From the NCBI RefSeq assembly GCF_047121295.1, contig NZ_CP139447.1, positions 6,634,001 to 6,698,000 of the forward strand: a stretch of 64,000 nucleotides of DNA. Direction: 5' to 3'. The position numbers and the translations under genes were made by a program. The stretch comes from Longispora sp047121295. Its GTDB lineage: Bacteria; Actinomycetota; Actinomycetes; Mycobacteriales; Micromonosporaceae. Each line of letters begins with the position of its first letter. Position 1 is the first letter of the stretch. Shown here one piece after another: positions 56,574 through 64,000 of the stretch. The notes beneath the pieces were generated by a model, which ran no database searches, had not been told where the DNA came from, and saw only the letters and a list, made by a program, of their open reading frames with translations.

Positions 56574-57617
56574 ATGGGCACCCGCACCTGGCCGCACCTG
56601 CTCACGACGCTGCTGTCCGGCGACGAGCTGTCCAGCGCCGACACGTCCTGGGCCATGGGCGAGATCATGTCCGGGGAGGCCACGCCGGCGCAGATCGCGG
56701 GGTTCGCGGTCGCGCTCCGGGCGAAGGGTCCGACGGCCACCGAGATGACCGGCCTGGTCGGGGCGATGCTCGAACACGCCCCGAACATCCAGGTCGACCG
56801 GGACGCCGTCGACATCGTCGGCACCGGCGGTGACCGTGCCCACACCGTGAACATCTCCACGATGTCCGCGCTGGTGATCGCCGGCACGGGGACCAGGGTC
56901 GTCAAGCACGGCAGCAGGTCGGCCTCCTCGCTGTGCGGGGCCGCCGACCTGCTCGAACACCTGGGCATCCCGCTCGACCTCGGCCCGGCCGGCGTGGCCC
57001 GCTGCGTCGAGGAGGTCGGGATCGGGTTCTGCTTCGCCGCCCGGTTCCACCCGGGGATGCGGCACGCCGCCGTCCCGCGCCGCGAGCTGGGCGTGCCCAC
57101 CGCCTTCAACTTCCTCGGCCCGCTGGCCAACCCGGCCCGGCCCCGCGCGGCCGCCGTCGGCTGCTTCGACGCGGGCATGGCCCCGGTGATGGCGGAGGTG
57201 TACGCCCGCCGGGGCGACTCCGTCCTCGTCATGCGCGGCGAGGACGGCCTCGACGAGTTCACCACCGCCGCGCCGACCCGGATCTGGGTGGTCAGCGACG
57301 GCCGGGTCACCGAGACGGTCCTCGACGCGCTGGACTTCGGCATCCCCCGCTCCGACAGCGACGCGCTGCGCGGCGGGGACGCGGACTTCAACGCCGCCGT
57401 GACCCACCGGCTGCTGGCCGGCGAGCCGGGCCCGGTGCGCGACGCCGTCGTCCTGAACGCCGCCGCCGGCCTCGCGGCCTACGAGGGCCTCAGCGACCTC
57501 CAGGGCGCGCTGCGGCGGGGTCTGGAGCGGGCGGCCGCCGCCATCGACTCCGGGGCGGCAGCGGCCCTCCTGGACCGCTGGGTCGCCACTGCCACCACGG
57601 CCCGCGCGGCCGAATAG
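56574..57617 (+). CDS. trpD: Anthranilate phosphoribosyltransferase
   Basis: ATG 56574 follows GGAGG and gives 347 residues. The signature GTGGDRAHTVNISTMSALVIAGTGTRVVKHGSRSASS (PRPP-binding, positions about 84-121), CFAARFHPGMRHAAVPRRELGVPTAFNFLGPLANPARP and MRGEDGLDEFTTAAPT are all in place. It makes phosphoribosylanthranilate for tryptophan. Its position away from other trp genes, between the bc1-oxidase blocks, is frequent in this kind of genome. A strong terminator follows. Confidence 0.95.
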   Translation: MGTRTWPHLLTTLLSGDELSSADTSWAMGEIMSGEATPAQIAGFAVALRAKGPTATEMTGLVGAMLEHAPNIQVDRDAVDIVGTGGDRAHTVNISTMSALVIAGTGTRVVKHGSRSASSLCGAADLLEHLGIPLDLGPAGVARCVEEVGIGFCFAARFHPGMRHAAVPRRELGVPTAFNFLGPLANPARPRAAAVGCFDAGMAPVMAEVYARRGDSVLVMRGEDGLDEFTTAAPTRIWVVSDGRVTETVLDALDFGIPRSDSDALRGGDADFNAAVTHRLLAGEPGPVRDAVVLNAAAGLAAYEGLSDLQGALRRGLERAAAAIDSGAAAALLDRWVATATTARAAE

Positions 57618-57626
57618 CCGACCACG

Positions 57627-57664
57627 ACGAAGAAGGCCCCCGCCGGAGCGGGGGCCTTCTTCGT
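57627..57664. terminator. Bidirectional terminator between trpD and ctaF
   Basis: A perfect 17-bp stem with loop CGGA, flanked by CTTCTTCGT on one side and ACGAAGAAG on the other, lies between the convergent 3' ends of trpD and ctaF. Confidence 0.85.
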
Positions 57665-57672
57665 ACGTGCGA

Positions 57673-58158
57673 CTAGATGTGCTCGGGGTGCTCGCCCGGG
57701 TGCCCGGCCTCGAAGGCCTTCTGCGCGCCGGTGTAGTACTCGAACAGCAGCCCGGCGGTCGCCGCGAGGATCATGACGAACCCGAGGCCGATCAGCCACG
57801 GCTTCCAGAACACGATGCCCATGCCCGTGAGCGCGGCGCACAGCGCCAGCCCGAACGGCCAGTAGCTGCCCGGCGAGAAGAAGCCGATCTCGCCGGCGCC
57901 CTCGTGGATCTCCGCGTCCTCGCGGTCCTCGGGGCGCAGGTCGATGCGGCGGGCGACGAACCAGAAGTACAGCGCGCACATCATGCACAGCGTGCCGGAC
58001 AGGATCAGGGCGACGACGCCGATCCAGTCCATGTGCTTCTGCGGGCCGTCGACCGTGGCCTCGGAGACCATGTAGTGGTCGGAGTACCACGCGTAGAACC
58101 CGGCCGACGCGTAGATGAACACGGCGACCATGCCGAAGATCTTGTACTCAGTCCTCAT
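57673..58158 (-). CDS. ctaF: Cytochrome c oxidase subunit 4 (actinobacterial CtaF)
   Basis: A 161-residue protein with four membrane helices (about 5-25, 45-68, 103-120 and 124-142) and the actinobacterial CtaF phrases EYKIFGMVAVFIYASAGFYAWYS and GFFSPGSYWPFGLAL. It is the small subunit specific to actinobacterial aa3 oxidases. It starts 14 bp after ctaC stops, on the same strand. Confidence 0.92.
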   Translation of the reverse strand: MRTEYKIFGMVAVFIYASAGFYAWYSDHYMVSEATVDGPQKHMDWIGVVALILSGTLCMMCALYFWFVARRIDLRPEDREDAEIHEGAGEIGFFSPGSYWPFGLALCAALTGMGIVFWKPWLIGLGFVMILAATAGLLFEYYTGAQKAFEAGHPGEHPEHI

Positions 58159-58172
58159 CGGTTACGCCCCGC

Positions 58173-59051
58173 TCAGCTCGTCGTACGCGCGTCGCGCTTG
58201 GTCTTGAACGGGTCCGTCGTCACCGCGATCGGCGCCTCGCCGGCGGCCTCGAGCGCCTCGGGGGTGCTCTTGCCGGCCTTCTTCGCCGCGAGGAACTTGT
58301 CGTAGTTCTCCGGCGTGACGGCCCGAAGTTCGAAGTTCATCATCGAGTGGTACGTGCCGCACAGCTCGGCGCACCGGCCGACGAACGCGCCCGTCTTCTC
58401 GACCTTCACCTGGAACTTGTTGGTGACGCCCGGGATCTGGTCCCGCTTGAACAGCAGCTCCGGCACCCAGAAGGAGTGGATGACGTCCTTGCTGACCTGC
58501 TTGAACTCGATCGTCTTGCCGACCGGCACCACGAGGACCGGCACGTAGTCGGTCGAGCCGATCGTGTCGACGGGCTGGCCGTCGGGGCCGTTCTGGCCGA
58601 GGTAGCGGAACTGCCAGTTCCACTTGAACGCCACGACCTCGACGGTGACGTCGGGGTTCGGGTCGATCTTGTTGACGTAGGTCTGCGCGATCGCGGTGTA
58701 GTAGAAGAGCACGGCGACGATGAGGAAGGGCAGTACCGAGTACAGCACCTCCATCGGGGCGTTGTACCGCGTCTGCGGCGGCAACGCGTCGCCCTTCTTC
58801 CGGTAGCGCACGATGCACCAGAAGATCAGGCCCCACACCAGGATGCCCACGACGAACGCGGCCACCACGGAACCGATCCACAGGTCGTACATGCGCTGGG
58901 ACTGCGGGGTGATGCCACCCTTGGGCCAACCGAAGTGGAACGCGTCGTCGACCGTGCAGCCGCCGAGCAGCATCACGAGGGCGATGCCACCACCGGCCAG
59001 TCCGGCGATACGCCGCAGGCCCATCCCATGACCGGGAGAGTTGTCGACCAC
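58173..59051 (-). CDS. ctaC: Cytochrome c oxidase subunit 2
   Basis: GTG 59051 follows GGAGG and gives 292 residues. A lipobox (LGGC) ends the signal region, two membrane helices follow, and the cupredoxin domain holds the CuA ligands in VIHSFWVPEL and CAELCGTYHSMMNF. It receives electrons from QcrC. ctaF follows; no subunit 1 (ctaD) lies next to it. Confidence 0.95.
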   Translation of the reverse strand: MVDNSPGHGMGLRRIAGLAGGGIALVMLLGGCTVDDAFHFGWPKGGITPQSQRMYDLWIGSVVAAFVVGILVWGLIFWCIVRYRKKGDALPPQTRYNAPMEVLYSVLPFLIVAVLFYYTAIAQTYVNKIDPNPDVTVEVVAFKWNWQFRYLGQNGPDGQPVDTIGSTDYVPVLVVPVGKTIEFKQVSKDVIHSFWVPELLFKRDQIPGVTNKFQVKVEKTGAFVGRCAELCGTYHSMMNFELRAVTPENYDKFLAAKKAGKSTPEALEAAGEAPIAVTTDPFKTKRDARTTS

Positions 59052-59220
59052 CGGCTCCTGCCTCCTTGGAACGCCGCGAACACCGAATACGGCAAGGTCG
59101 TCTTGACGGTCGCAGAGTACTTGACTACGGACACCCGACCTGGCTGGGGGTCGGCGTGTCCGACCCCGCGCAACCGTCGGGCACCGCCCCGCACGACTTC
59201 GCACAGGCTACGTTCAGGGT

Positions 59221-60315
59221 ATGCGCAGCGGCTATCTCGACGCGGCCTCATCGGCTCCTTTGCACCCCGTGGCGCGGGAGGCCTGGGCAGCGGCCCTCAC
59301 CGACGGCTGGGCGGACCCGGCCCGGCTGTACACCCAGGCGCGTCGGGCCCGCCAGCTCCTGGACGCCGCCCGCGCGACGACGGCCGACTGCCTCGGCGTG
59401 CGCCCCGACGAGCTGACGTTCTGCGCGAGCGGCACCCAGGCCGCGCACCTGGCGATCGAGGGCGCCCGCCGGGGCCGCAAACGCGAGTCGGTCACGCATT
59501 CGGCGGTCGAGCACTCCGCCGTCCTGCACGCCGCCGCCCTCGGCCCGACCGTCGAGGTACCCGTCGACCGGCTGGGCAGGGTGGACCTCGCGGCGTGGAC
59601 CGCCGCGATCAGCCCTGAGACGGCCGTGGCGGCCCTGATGAGCGCCAACCACGAGGTCGGGACCGTCCAGCCCGTCGCGGACGCTGCGGCGGCCTGCGCG
59701 GCACACGGCGTTCCGTTGTACGTGGACGCCGCCCAGTCCCTCGGCCGGCTCCCCGTCCCACCCGGCTGGTCCCTGCTCACCGGCAGCGCGCACAAGTGGG
59801 GCGGCCCGCCCGGCGTCGGCCTGCTCGTCGTGCGCAAGGGCACCCGGTGGCGGCGCCCCGGCCCGGCCGACGAGCGCGAACCGGGCCGCGACCTGCCCTC
59901 CATCGTGGCGGCGGCCGCCTCGCTGCGGGCCGTGCTCGCCGAGGCGGAGGCGGAGGACGCCCGGCTGCGGGCCCTGGTCGGACGGATCCGCGACAGTGTG
60001 GCGAAGATCCCCGACGTCGAGGTGATCGGCGACCCCGACGACCGGCTGCCGCACCTGGTGACCTTCTCCTGCCTGTACATCGACGGCGAGGCCCTGCTGC
60101 ACGCCCTCGACCGGCGCGGCTACGCCGTGTCCTCCGGGTCGAGCTGCACGTCGTCGACCCTGCACCCCAGCCACGTACTCGTCGCGATGGGCGCCCTCAG
60201 CCACGGCAACGTCCGGGTGTCCCTGCACCGGGAGACCACGCCCGACGACGTCGACGGGTTCCTCGCGGCCCTCCCCGAGGTCGTCGCCGCGCTGCGGAAG
60301 GAGGCGGGGGTGTGA
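59221..60315 (+). CDS. Cysteine desulfurase (NifS/IscS-like)
   Basis: A 364-residue PLP enzyme: LDAASSAPLHP, SGTQAAHLAIEGA, THSAVEHSAVL, VDAAQSLG, SAHKWGGPPGVG (PLP Lys) and SSGSSCTSSTLHPSHVL (catalytic Cys in the mobile loop). It takes sulfur from cysteine and passes it as persulfide. The TusA-like gene overlaps its end, so TusA is the likely acceptor. No iscU or suf genes are next to it. Confidence 0.92.
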   Translation: MRSGYLDAASSAPLHPVAREAWAAALTDGWADPARLYTQARRARQLLDAARATTADCLGVRPDELTFCASGTQAAHLAIEGARRGRKRESVTHSAVEHSAVLHAAALGPTVEVPVDRLGRVDLAAWTAAISPETAVAALMSANHEVGTVQPVADAAAACAAHGVPLYVDAAQSLGRLPVPPGWSLLTGSAHKWGGPPGVGLLVVRKGTRWRRPGPADEREPGRDLPSIVAAAASLRAVLAEAEAEDARLRALVGRIRDSVAKIPDVEVIGDPDDRLPHLVTFSCLYIDGEALLHALDRRGYAVSSGSSCTSSTLHPSHVLVAMGALSHGNVRVSLHRETTPDDVDGFLAALPEVVAALRKEAGV

Positions 60316-60536
60316 CGATCACCATCGACTGTCTCGGCCAGCGCTGCCCGCTGCCGGTGATCGCGCTGGCGAAGCGGCTGCCCGACGTGGCCGTGGGCGG
60401 CGTGATCCGGGTGCTCGCCGACGACCCGGCCGCCGCCAACGACATCCCGGCGTGGTGCCGGATGCGGGGCCAGGAATACGTCGGCGGGCACACCGTGAAC
60501 GGTGCGCCCGCCTTCGACGTGCGTCGCGTGAGCTAG
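60312..60536 (+). CDS. TusA-family sulfurtransferase
   Basis: A 74-residue TusA-like protein with the CPxP motif in GQRCPLPVIALAK, where the Cys carries the persulfide, and the typical VLADDPAAANDIPAWCRMRGQEYVG helix-strand. GTG 60312 overlaps the desulfurase stop by 4 bp. It relays sulfur to an acceptor such as tRNA thiolation or molybdopterin synthesis; which is not shown. Confidence 0.9.
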   Translation: MTITIDCLGQRCPLPVIALAKRLPDVAVGGVIRVLADDPAAANDIPAWCRMRGQEYVGGHTVNGAPAFDVRRVS

Positions 60537-60549
60537 ACGAGCTGGACGA

Positions 60550-61527
60550 CTAGCCGACCAGGAACGGCCGGACCTCGGCCGCCGCCGCCTCGCCGTAGGA
60601 GTCCGCGAGCCGCTCCAGGAACCCGGCCGGCTTCACCTCGTACTCCTGCGTCCCCACGGTCTCCAGCACCAGTGTGGCCAGCAGCGACCCGATCTGCGCG
60701 GACCGCTCCAGCGGCAGGTCCCACGACAGCCCGGCCAGGAACCCGGCCCGGAACGCGTCGCCGACGCCGGTCGGGTCGTACGCCGCGATCTCCTTGGCCA
60801 CCGGCACGTGGATGCGCTCCATGCCCCGGCCGGTGATCTCCACCCCGTCCTTGCCGAGCGTGGTGACCCGGATCTCGACCTTGTCCAGCACCTCGGCGTC
60901 GGACAGGCCGGTCTTGCTCTCCAGCAGGCTCTTCTCGTACTCGTTGGTGAAGAGGATCTTCGCGCCCTCGATCAGCCTCAGCGCGTCCTCGCCGCTCATC
61001 CGGGCGAGCTGCTGCGACGGGTCGGCCGCGAACGCGAACCCGCGCTGCCGGCACTCCTCGGAGTGCCGCAGCATTCCCTCGGGGTCGTTCGCACCGACCA
61101 GGACCAGGTCCAGCTCGCCGACCCGGTCGGCGATCGGGCCCAGCTCGATGTCGCGGGCCTCGGACATCGCCCCGGCGTAGAACGACGCGATCTGGTTCAT
61201 GTCGTTGTCCGTGGTGCACACGAACCGCGCGGTGTGCGCGATGTCGCTGACGTGCACGGAGTCACAGTCGACGCCGTGCCGCTGCAGCCAGGACCGGTAG
61301 TCGTCGAAGTCCGCGCCGACCGCGCCCACGAGCAGCGGGCGCAGGCCCAGCTGACCCATGCCGAACGCGATGTTGGCGGCCACGCCGCCGCGGCGGACGA
61401 CCAGGTCGTCGACGAGGAAGGACAGCGAGACCTTGTGCAGCTGGTCCGCGAGGAGCTGCTCCGCGAACCGCCCCGGGAAGTGCATCAGGTGGTCGGTGGC
61501 AATCGAACCTGTGACTGCGATCTTCAT
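60550..61527 (-). CDS. PfkB-family carbohydrate/adenosine kinase
   Basis: ATG 61527 gives 325 residues. PfkB signatures are GGVAANIAFGMGQLGLRPLLVGAVGADFDDY (N-terminal) and AYDPTGVGDAFRAGFLAGL (anion hole and catalytic Asp). TGSIATDHLMHFPGRFAEQLLADQLHKVSLSF resembles adenosine kinases of actinobacteria. It phosphorylates a nucleoside or sugar. Transcribed alone with a T-rich-flanked terminator hairpin upstream between it and erpA. Confidence 0.88.
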   Translation of the reverse strand: MKIAVTGSIATDHLMHFPGRFAEQLLADQLHKVSLSFLVDDLVVRRGGVAANIAFGMGQLGLRPLLVGAVGADFDDYRSWLQRHGVDCDSVHVSDIAHTARFVCTTDNDMNQIASFYAGAMSEARDIELGPIADRVGELDLVLVGANDPEGMLRHSEECRQRGFAFAADPSQQLARMSGEDALRLIEGAKILFTNEYEKSLLESKTGLSDAEVLDKVEIRVTTLGKDGVEITGRGMERIHVPVAKEIAAYDPTGVGDAFRAGFLAGLSWDLPLERSAQIGSLLATLVLETVGTQEYEVKPAGFLERLADSYGEAAAAEVRPFLVG

Positions 61528-61577
61528 CGATAGACCTTTCGGGTACGGACAACGCCGCGACAGAGTACCGAACATGC

Positions 61578-61606
61578 GAAAAGCCCCGCCAGAAGCGGGG
61601 CTTTTC
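61578..61606. terminator. Hairpin between the kinase promoter region and erpA
   Basis: GAAAAGCCCCGC (61578-61589) pairs with GCGGGGCTTTTC (61595-61606), loop CAGAA. Read on the minus strand the stem ends in TTTTC, so it terminates the erpA transcript before the kinase gene. Confidence 0.8.
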
Positions 61607-61656
61607 ATCATTCCCCGGTGAGCGCCCTGCAGCGCCACGCGTCCGGGGGATATTGC

Positions 61657-62022
61657 CTAGTGGAACGAGTCGCCGCAGGCGCACGAGCCGCCGGCGTTCG
61701 GGTTGTCGATCGTGAAACCCTGCTGGTCGATCTTGTCGACGAAGTCGATCGAGGCACCCGCGAGGTACGGGATGCTCATCCGGTCCACGACGACCTCGAA
61801 GCCGTCGTACTCGCTCACGACGTCGCCGTCGAGCGAGCGCTCGTCGAAGAAGAGCTGGTAGCGCAGGCCCGAGCAGCCGCCCGGCTGCACCGCGATCCGC
61901 AGCCGCAGGTCATCGCGGCCTTCCTGCTCGATCAGGGCCTTGACCTTCGCCGCGGCAGCGTCGGTGACGCCCACGTTCTCGGTCTTAACCTCGGTCTGCT
62001 CGGTGGTCTCCGAAACGGTCAC
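61657..62022 (-). CDS. erpA: Iron-sulfur cluster insertion protein ErpA/IscA-type
   Basis: GTG 62022 follows GGGAG and gives 121 residues. The three cluster-ligand Cys are in GGCSGLRYQLFFDE and GGSCACGDSFH, the A-type carrier signature. It delivers Fe-S clusters to target proteins. nadA, whose product needs a [4Fe-4S] cluster, lies nearby, which is the usual neighbourhood in actinobacteria. Confidence 0.93.
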   Translation of the reverse strand: MTVSETTEQTEVKTENVGVTDAAAAKVKALIEQEGRDDLRLRIAVQPGGCSGLRYQLFFDERSLDGDVVSEYDGFEVVVDRMSIPYLAGASIDFVDKIDQQGFTIDNPNAGGSCACGDSFH

Positions 62023-62134
62023 GTTGGTGCTCCCTGGCGTGCCTGGTGATAGGTCCGCCTCATACAACGTCCGTCGTCGTGGCGGTATTTCTCATGGTCG
62101 CACACGACAGGCGTGACGTCCCAGCCCCGGGCCG

Positions 62135-63226
62135 TTACCTGGCCCACTGTTCCGCGAGCCGGACACCGATGGCGAAAAGCCCCGGACCGGGCTCCGCCAT
62201 CGCCCGGCCGACGTCCCCGAAGTGCTCCACGAGCGAGTGGATCTCGGTGATCCCCGCCGCCGCGGCCTCCCGCCGGCCGACCGTCGAACGCCCGCAGACC
62301 ACGACGCACGGCGCGCCCTGCTCGGCCGCCGCCTCGGCGACCCCGGCGACGACCTTTCCGCGCAGCGACTGGGCGTCGAACGAGCCCTCCCCGGTGATCA
62401 CCAGGCCGGCGCCCTCCATGGCCGCGTCCAGCCCGATCAGCTCCCTGACCAGGGAGATTCCCGACTCCCGCCGGCCGCCGAGCGCGAAGATCGCCGCCCC
62501 GATCCCGCCCGCGGCCCCCGCGCCGGGGGCCTTGTCGACCCCGTTTCCGAGTACGCCGCCGAAGTGCTCCAGCGCCGCGTCCAGCCGCAGCACGTCCTCG
62601 CGGGAGGCGCCCTTCTGCGGCCCGAACACGTTGCTCGCCCCGTGCAGTCCGGAAAGCGGGTTGTCGACGTCCGTCGCAGCGACCAACGTCACACCGTCGA
62701 GCTTCACCGTGCCGGCCAGCGCCGCGCACCGCGACAGCGCGGCCCCGCCCGGCGGCAGCGGGGCCCCCGCCGCGTCCACCGGCACCGCGCCGAGCGCCGC
62801 GAGCATCCCGGCCCCGGCGTCGTTCGTCGCCGAACCGCCCAGGCCGATCACCACCTCGGTCGCCCCGGCGTCCACGGCGGCCCGGATCAGCAGGCCCAGG
62901 CCGTGGGACGAGGTCACGTTCGGATCGCGTTCGGACTCGGCCAGCAGGTGCAGGCCGGTCGCCTGGGCGCTCTCCACGTACGCGGTGCTCCCGACCAGCA
63001 GCACCTCACCGGGTACCGGCCGGCCCAGCGGGTCTGAGGTCTCCACGGGGAGGAGCGTGCCGCCCAGTACCCCCAGAACGTCCAGGAAACCCGGACCACC
63101 GTCGGCCAGGGGCCGGCAGACGATCTCGTCGGCGGCCACGCTCGCCCAGCCGGCCCGCAGGGCCTCGGCGACGTCCGGAGCCGACAGCGTGCCGGCGAAC
63201 TTGTCAGGACAGATGAGTACTCGCAC
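62135..63226 (-). CDS. Glycerate kinase (GlxK type)
   Basis: GTG 63226 gives 363 residues. Class II glycerate kinase blocks are present: VRVLICPDKFAGTLSAPDVAEAL, PLADGGPGFLDVL, IGLGGSATNDAGAGMLAALG, DVDNPLSGLHGASNVFGPQKGAS, and ITGEGSFDAQSLRGKVVAGVAEAA. It phosphorylates glycerate with ATP. It is divergent from nadA with a 76-bp gap. The usual GGGT of PLADGGEGT is GGPG here, a small change. Confidence 0.9.
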   Translation of the reverse strand: MRVLICPDKFAGTLSAPDVAEALRAGWASVAADEIVCRPLADGGPGFLDVLGVLGGTLLPVETSDPLGRPVPGEVLLVGSTAYVESAQATGLHLLAESERDPNVTSSHGLGLLIRAAVDAGATEVVIGLGGSATNDAGAGMLAALGAVPVDAAGAPLPPGGAALSRCAALAGTVKLDGVTLVAATDVDNPLSGLHGASNVFGPQKGASREDVLRLDAALEHFGGVLGNGVDKAPGAGAAGGIGAAIFALGGRRESGISLVRELIGLDAAMEGAGLVITGEGSFDAQSLRGKVVAGVAEAAAEQGAPCVVVCGRSTVGRREAAAAGITEIHSLVEHFGDVGRAMAEPGPGLFAIGVRLAEQWAR

Positions 63227-63302
63227 CCACCGATCCTCGCACCCGACCCCGACAGGACGGCACAGGTCAGCCCCCTGTCCCACCCCGTGGCAGGATTGGT
63301 GC

Positions 63303-64000
63303 GTGACTGAATGGCAGGAACCCTCCTCGACCGCAACCGCGCTGCTCCTGCTCGGCAGGGCCAGCGACCCGGGCTCCGAGCGCGGCGTCGACTGTCCCGG
63401 CGAGCTCCCGGCCGCCAGCGACCCCGGGCTCGTCGAGCGCGCCCGCGCCGCCAAGGCCGCCCTGGGCGACCGGGTCTTCGTGCTCGGCCACCACTACCAG
63501 CGCGACGAGGTCATCGAGTTCGCCGACGTGACCGGCGACTCCTTCAAGCTCGCCCAGCAGGCGGCGGCCCGGCCCGACGCCGAGTTCATCGTGTTCTGCG
63601 GCGTGCACTTCATGGCCGAGTCCGCCGACATCCTCACCACCGCCGACCAGCAGGTCGTCCTGCCCGACCTCGCCGCCGGCTGCTCCATGGCCGACATGGC
63701 CGTGCTCGGCCAGGTCGAGGACTGCTGGGACGCCCTCGAGGAGCTGGGCATCGCCGGCGCCACGGTCCCGGTGACGTACATGAACTCCTCCGCCGACATC
63801 AAGGGCTTCGTCGGCCGCAACGGCGGCGTGGTGTGCACCTCCTCCAACGCCAAGCGCGCGCTGGACTGGGCGTTCGAGCGCGGCGAGAAGGTGCTGTTCC
63901 TCCCCGACCAGCACCTGGGCCGCAACACCGCCGTCGGGGAGATGGGCATGACCCTCGACGACTGCGTGCTGTACGACCCGCACAAGAAGAACGGCGGCCT
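63303..64000 (+). CDS. nadA: Quinolinate synthase (partial, runs off the window)
   Basis: From GTG 63303 232 residues are visible. NadA features: VFVLGHHYQRDEVIEFADVTGDSFKLAQQAA, IVFCGVHFMAESADIL, LPDLAAGCSMADM (first [4Fe-4S] Cys), YMNSSADIKGFVGRNGGVVCTSSNA (second Cys) and LFLPDQHLGRNT. It makes quinolinate for NAD from iminoaspartate and DHAP. The third Cys lies beyond the window. ErpA, a likely cluster donor, is encoded upstream. Confidence 0.96.
   Translation, partial: MTEWQEPSSTATALLLLGRASDPGSERGVDCPGELPAASDPGLVERARAAKAALGDRVFVLGHHYQRDEVIEFADVTGDSFKLAQQAAARPDAEFIVFCGVHFMAESADILTTADQQVVLPDLAAGCSMADMAVLGQVEDCWDALEELGIAGATVPVTYMNSSADIKGFVGRNGGVVCTSSNAKRALDWAFERGEKVLFLPDQHLGRNTAVGEMGMTLDDCVLYDPHKKNGG

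Overview
The window is a very GC-rich stretch with the gene content of a filamentous actinobacterium. The closest fit is a Micromonosporaceae-type organism (inference). It carries an AfsR/SARP-type regulator, many TetR, LysR and LuxR regulators, a di-heme QcrC with a Rieske QcrA and QcrB, CtaC/CtaE/CtaF oxidase subunits, an Hsp70-like membrane protein, and dispersed palindromes between genes. Most genes are densely packed, often with 4-bp ATGA/GTGA overlaps, and start with ATG or GTG.

Positions 1-620 are compositionally different (lower GC, no convincing gene) and end in the 3' half of a tRNA-Arg(CCG) gene followed by a terminator. This looks like the edge of an integrated element or its remnant, with the host chromosome starting at about 585. 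From 0.6 to 18 kb the window is a patchwork of small regulator-plus-enzyme modules: an NsdA-like regulator beside two small Cys-containing proteins, a phosphotransferase, a DUF2089/SHOCT pair, a TetR regulator divergent from a 30-residue membrane peptide, an ArsR-like regulator plus flavin monooxygenase, a TetR/NmrA pair, YchJ, RidA, a beta-hydroxyacid dehydrogenase with LysR, a HIT protein, and a MmyB-type XRE regulator with a SnoaL-like protein and a quinone-reductase-like dehydrogenase.

From 17.3 to 21.9 kb a Tat-exported amidase, a 1018-residue SARP/NB-ARC/TPR regulator and a secreted NlpC/P60-type protein form a unit. Both wall-hydrolase promoters carry 11-bp-spaced GTTCAG-type direct repeats placed 9 nt upstream of a -10-like element, the geometry of SARP operators. 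This suggests that the regulator controls the two flanking hydrolases. From 21.9 to 36.2 kb come a LysR/epimerase pair, a two-component system, a TetR repressor with a perfect palindrome facing an unrecognised TIM-barrel-like protein, YjbR, pentapeptide-repeat, NAPE-PLD-like, DinB, APC permease, PP2C phosphatase, an ATPase-LuxR regulator, an MMPL transporter with a structured leader, and an S4 protein.

From 36.3 to 50.4 kb are a cytosolic Hsp70 ATPase fused through a transmembrane helix to an outer beta-propeller, HutD, PlsC, an acyl-ACP desaturase with a tandem operator, an ECF sigma factor preceded by an 11-codon leader peptide, its membrane partner, a PfaD-like protein, DUF427, an FKBP lipoprotein, three CRISPR-like repeats, a GAF-type two-component system, and an SDR/VOC/QueA-like operon. 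A lone ATP-grasp ligase follows.

The last 12 kb is core metabolism: qcrB-qcrA-qcrC-ctaE and ctaF-ctaC on the minus strand around a pseudo-receiver gene and trpD on the plus strand, then a cysteine desulfurase with TusA, a PfkB kinase, an ErpA-type Fe-S carrier, glycerate kinase and the start of nadA. Oxidase subunit I (ctaD) is not in the window.
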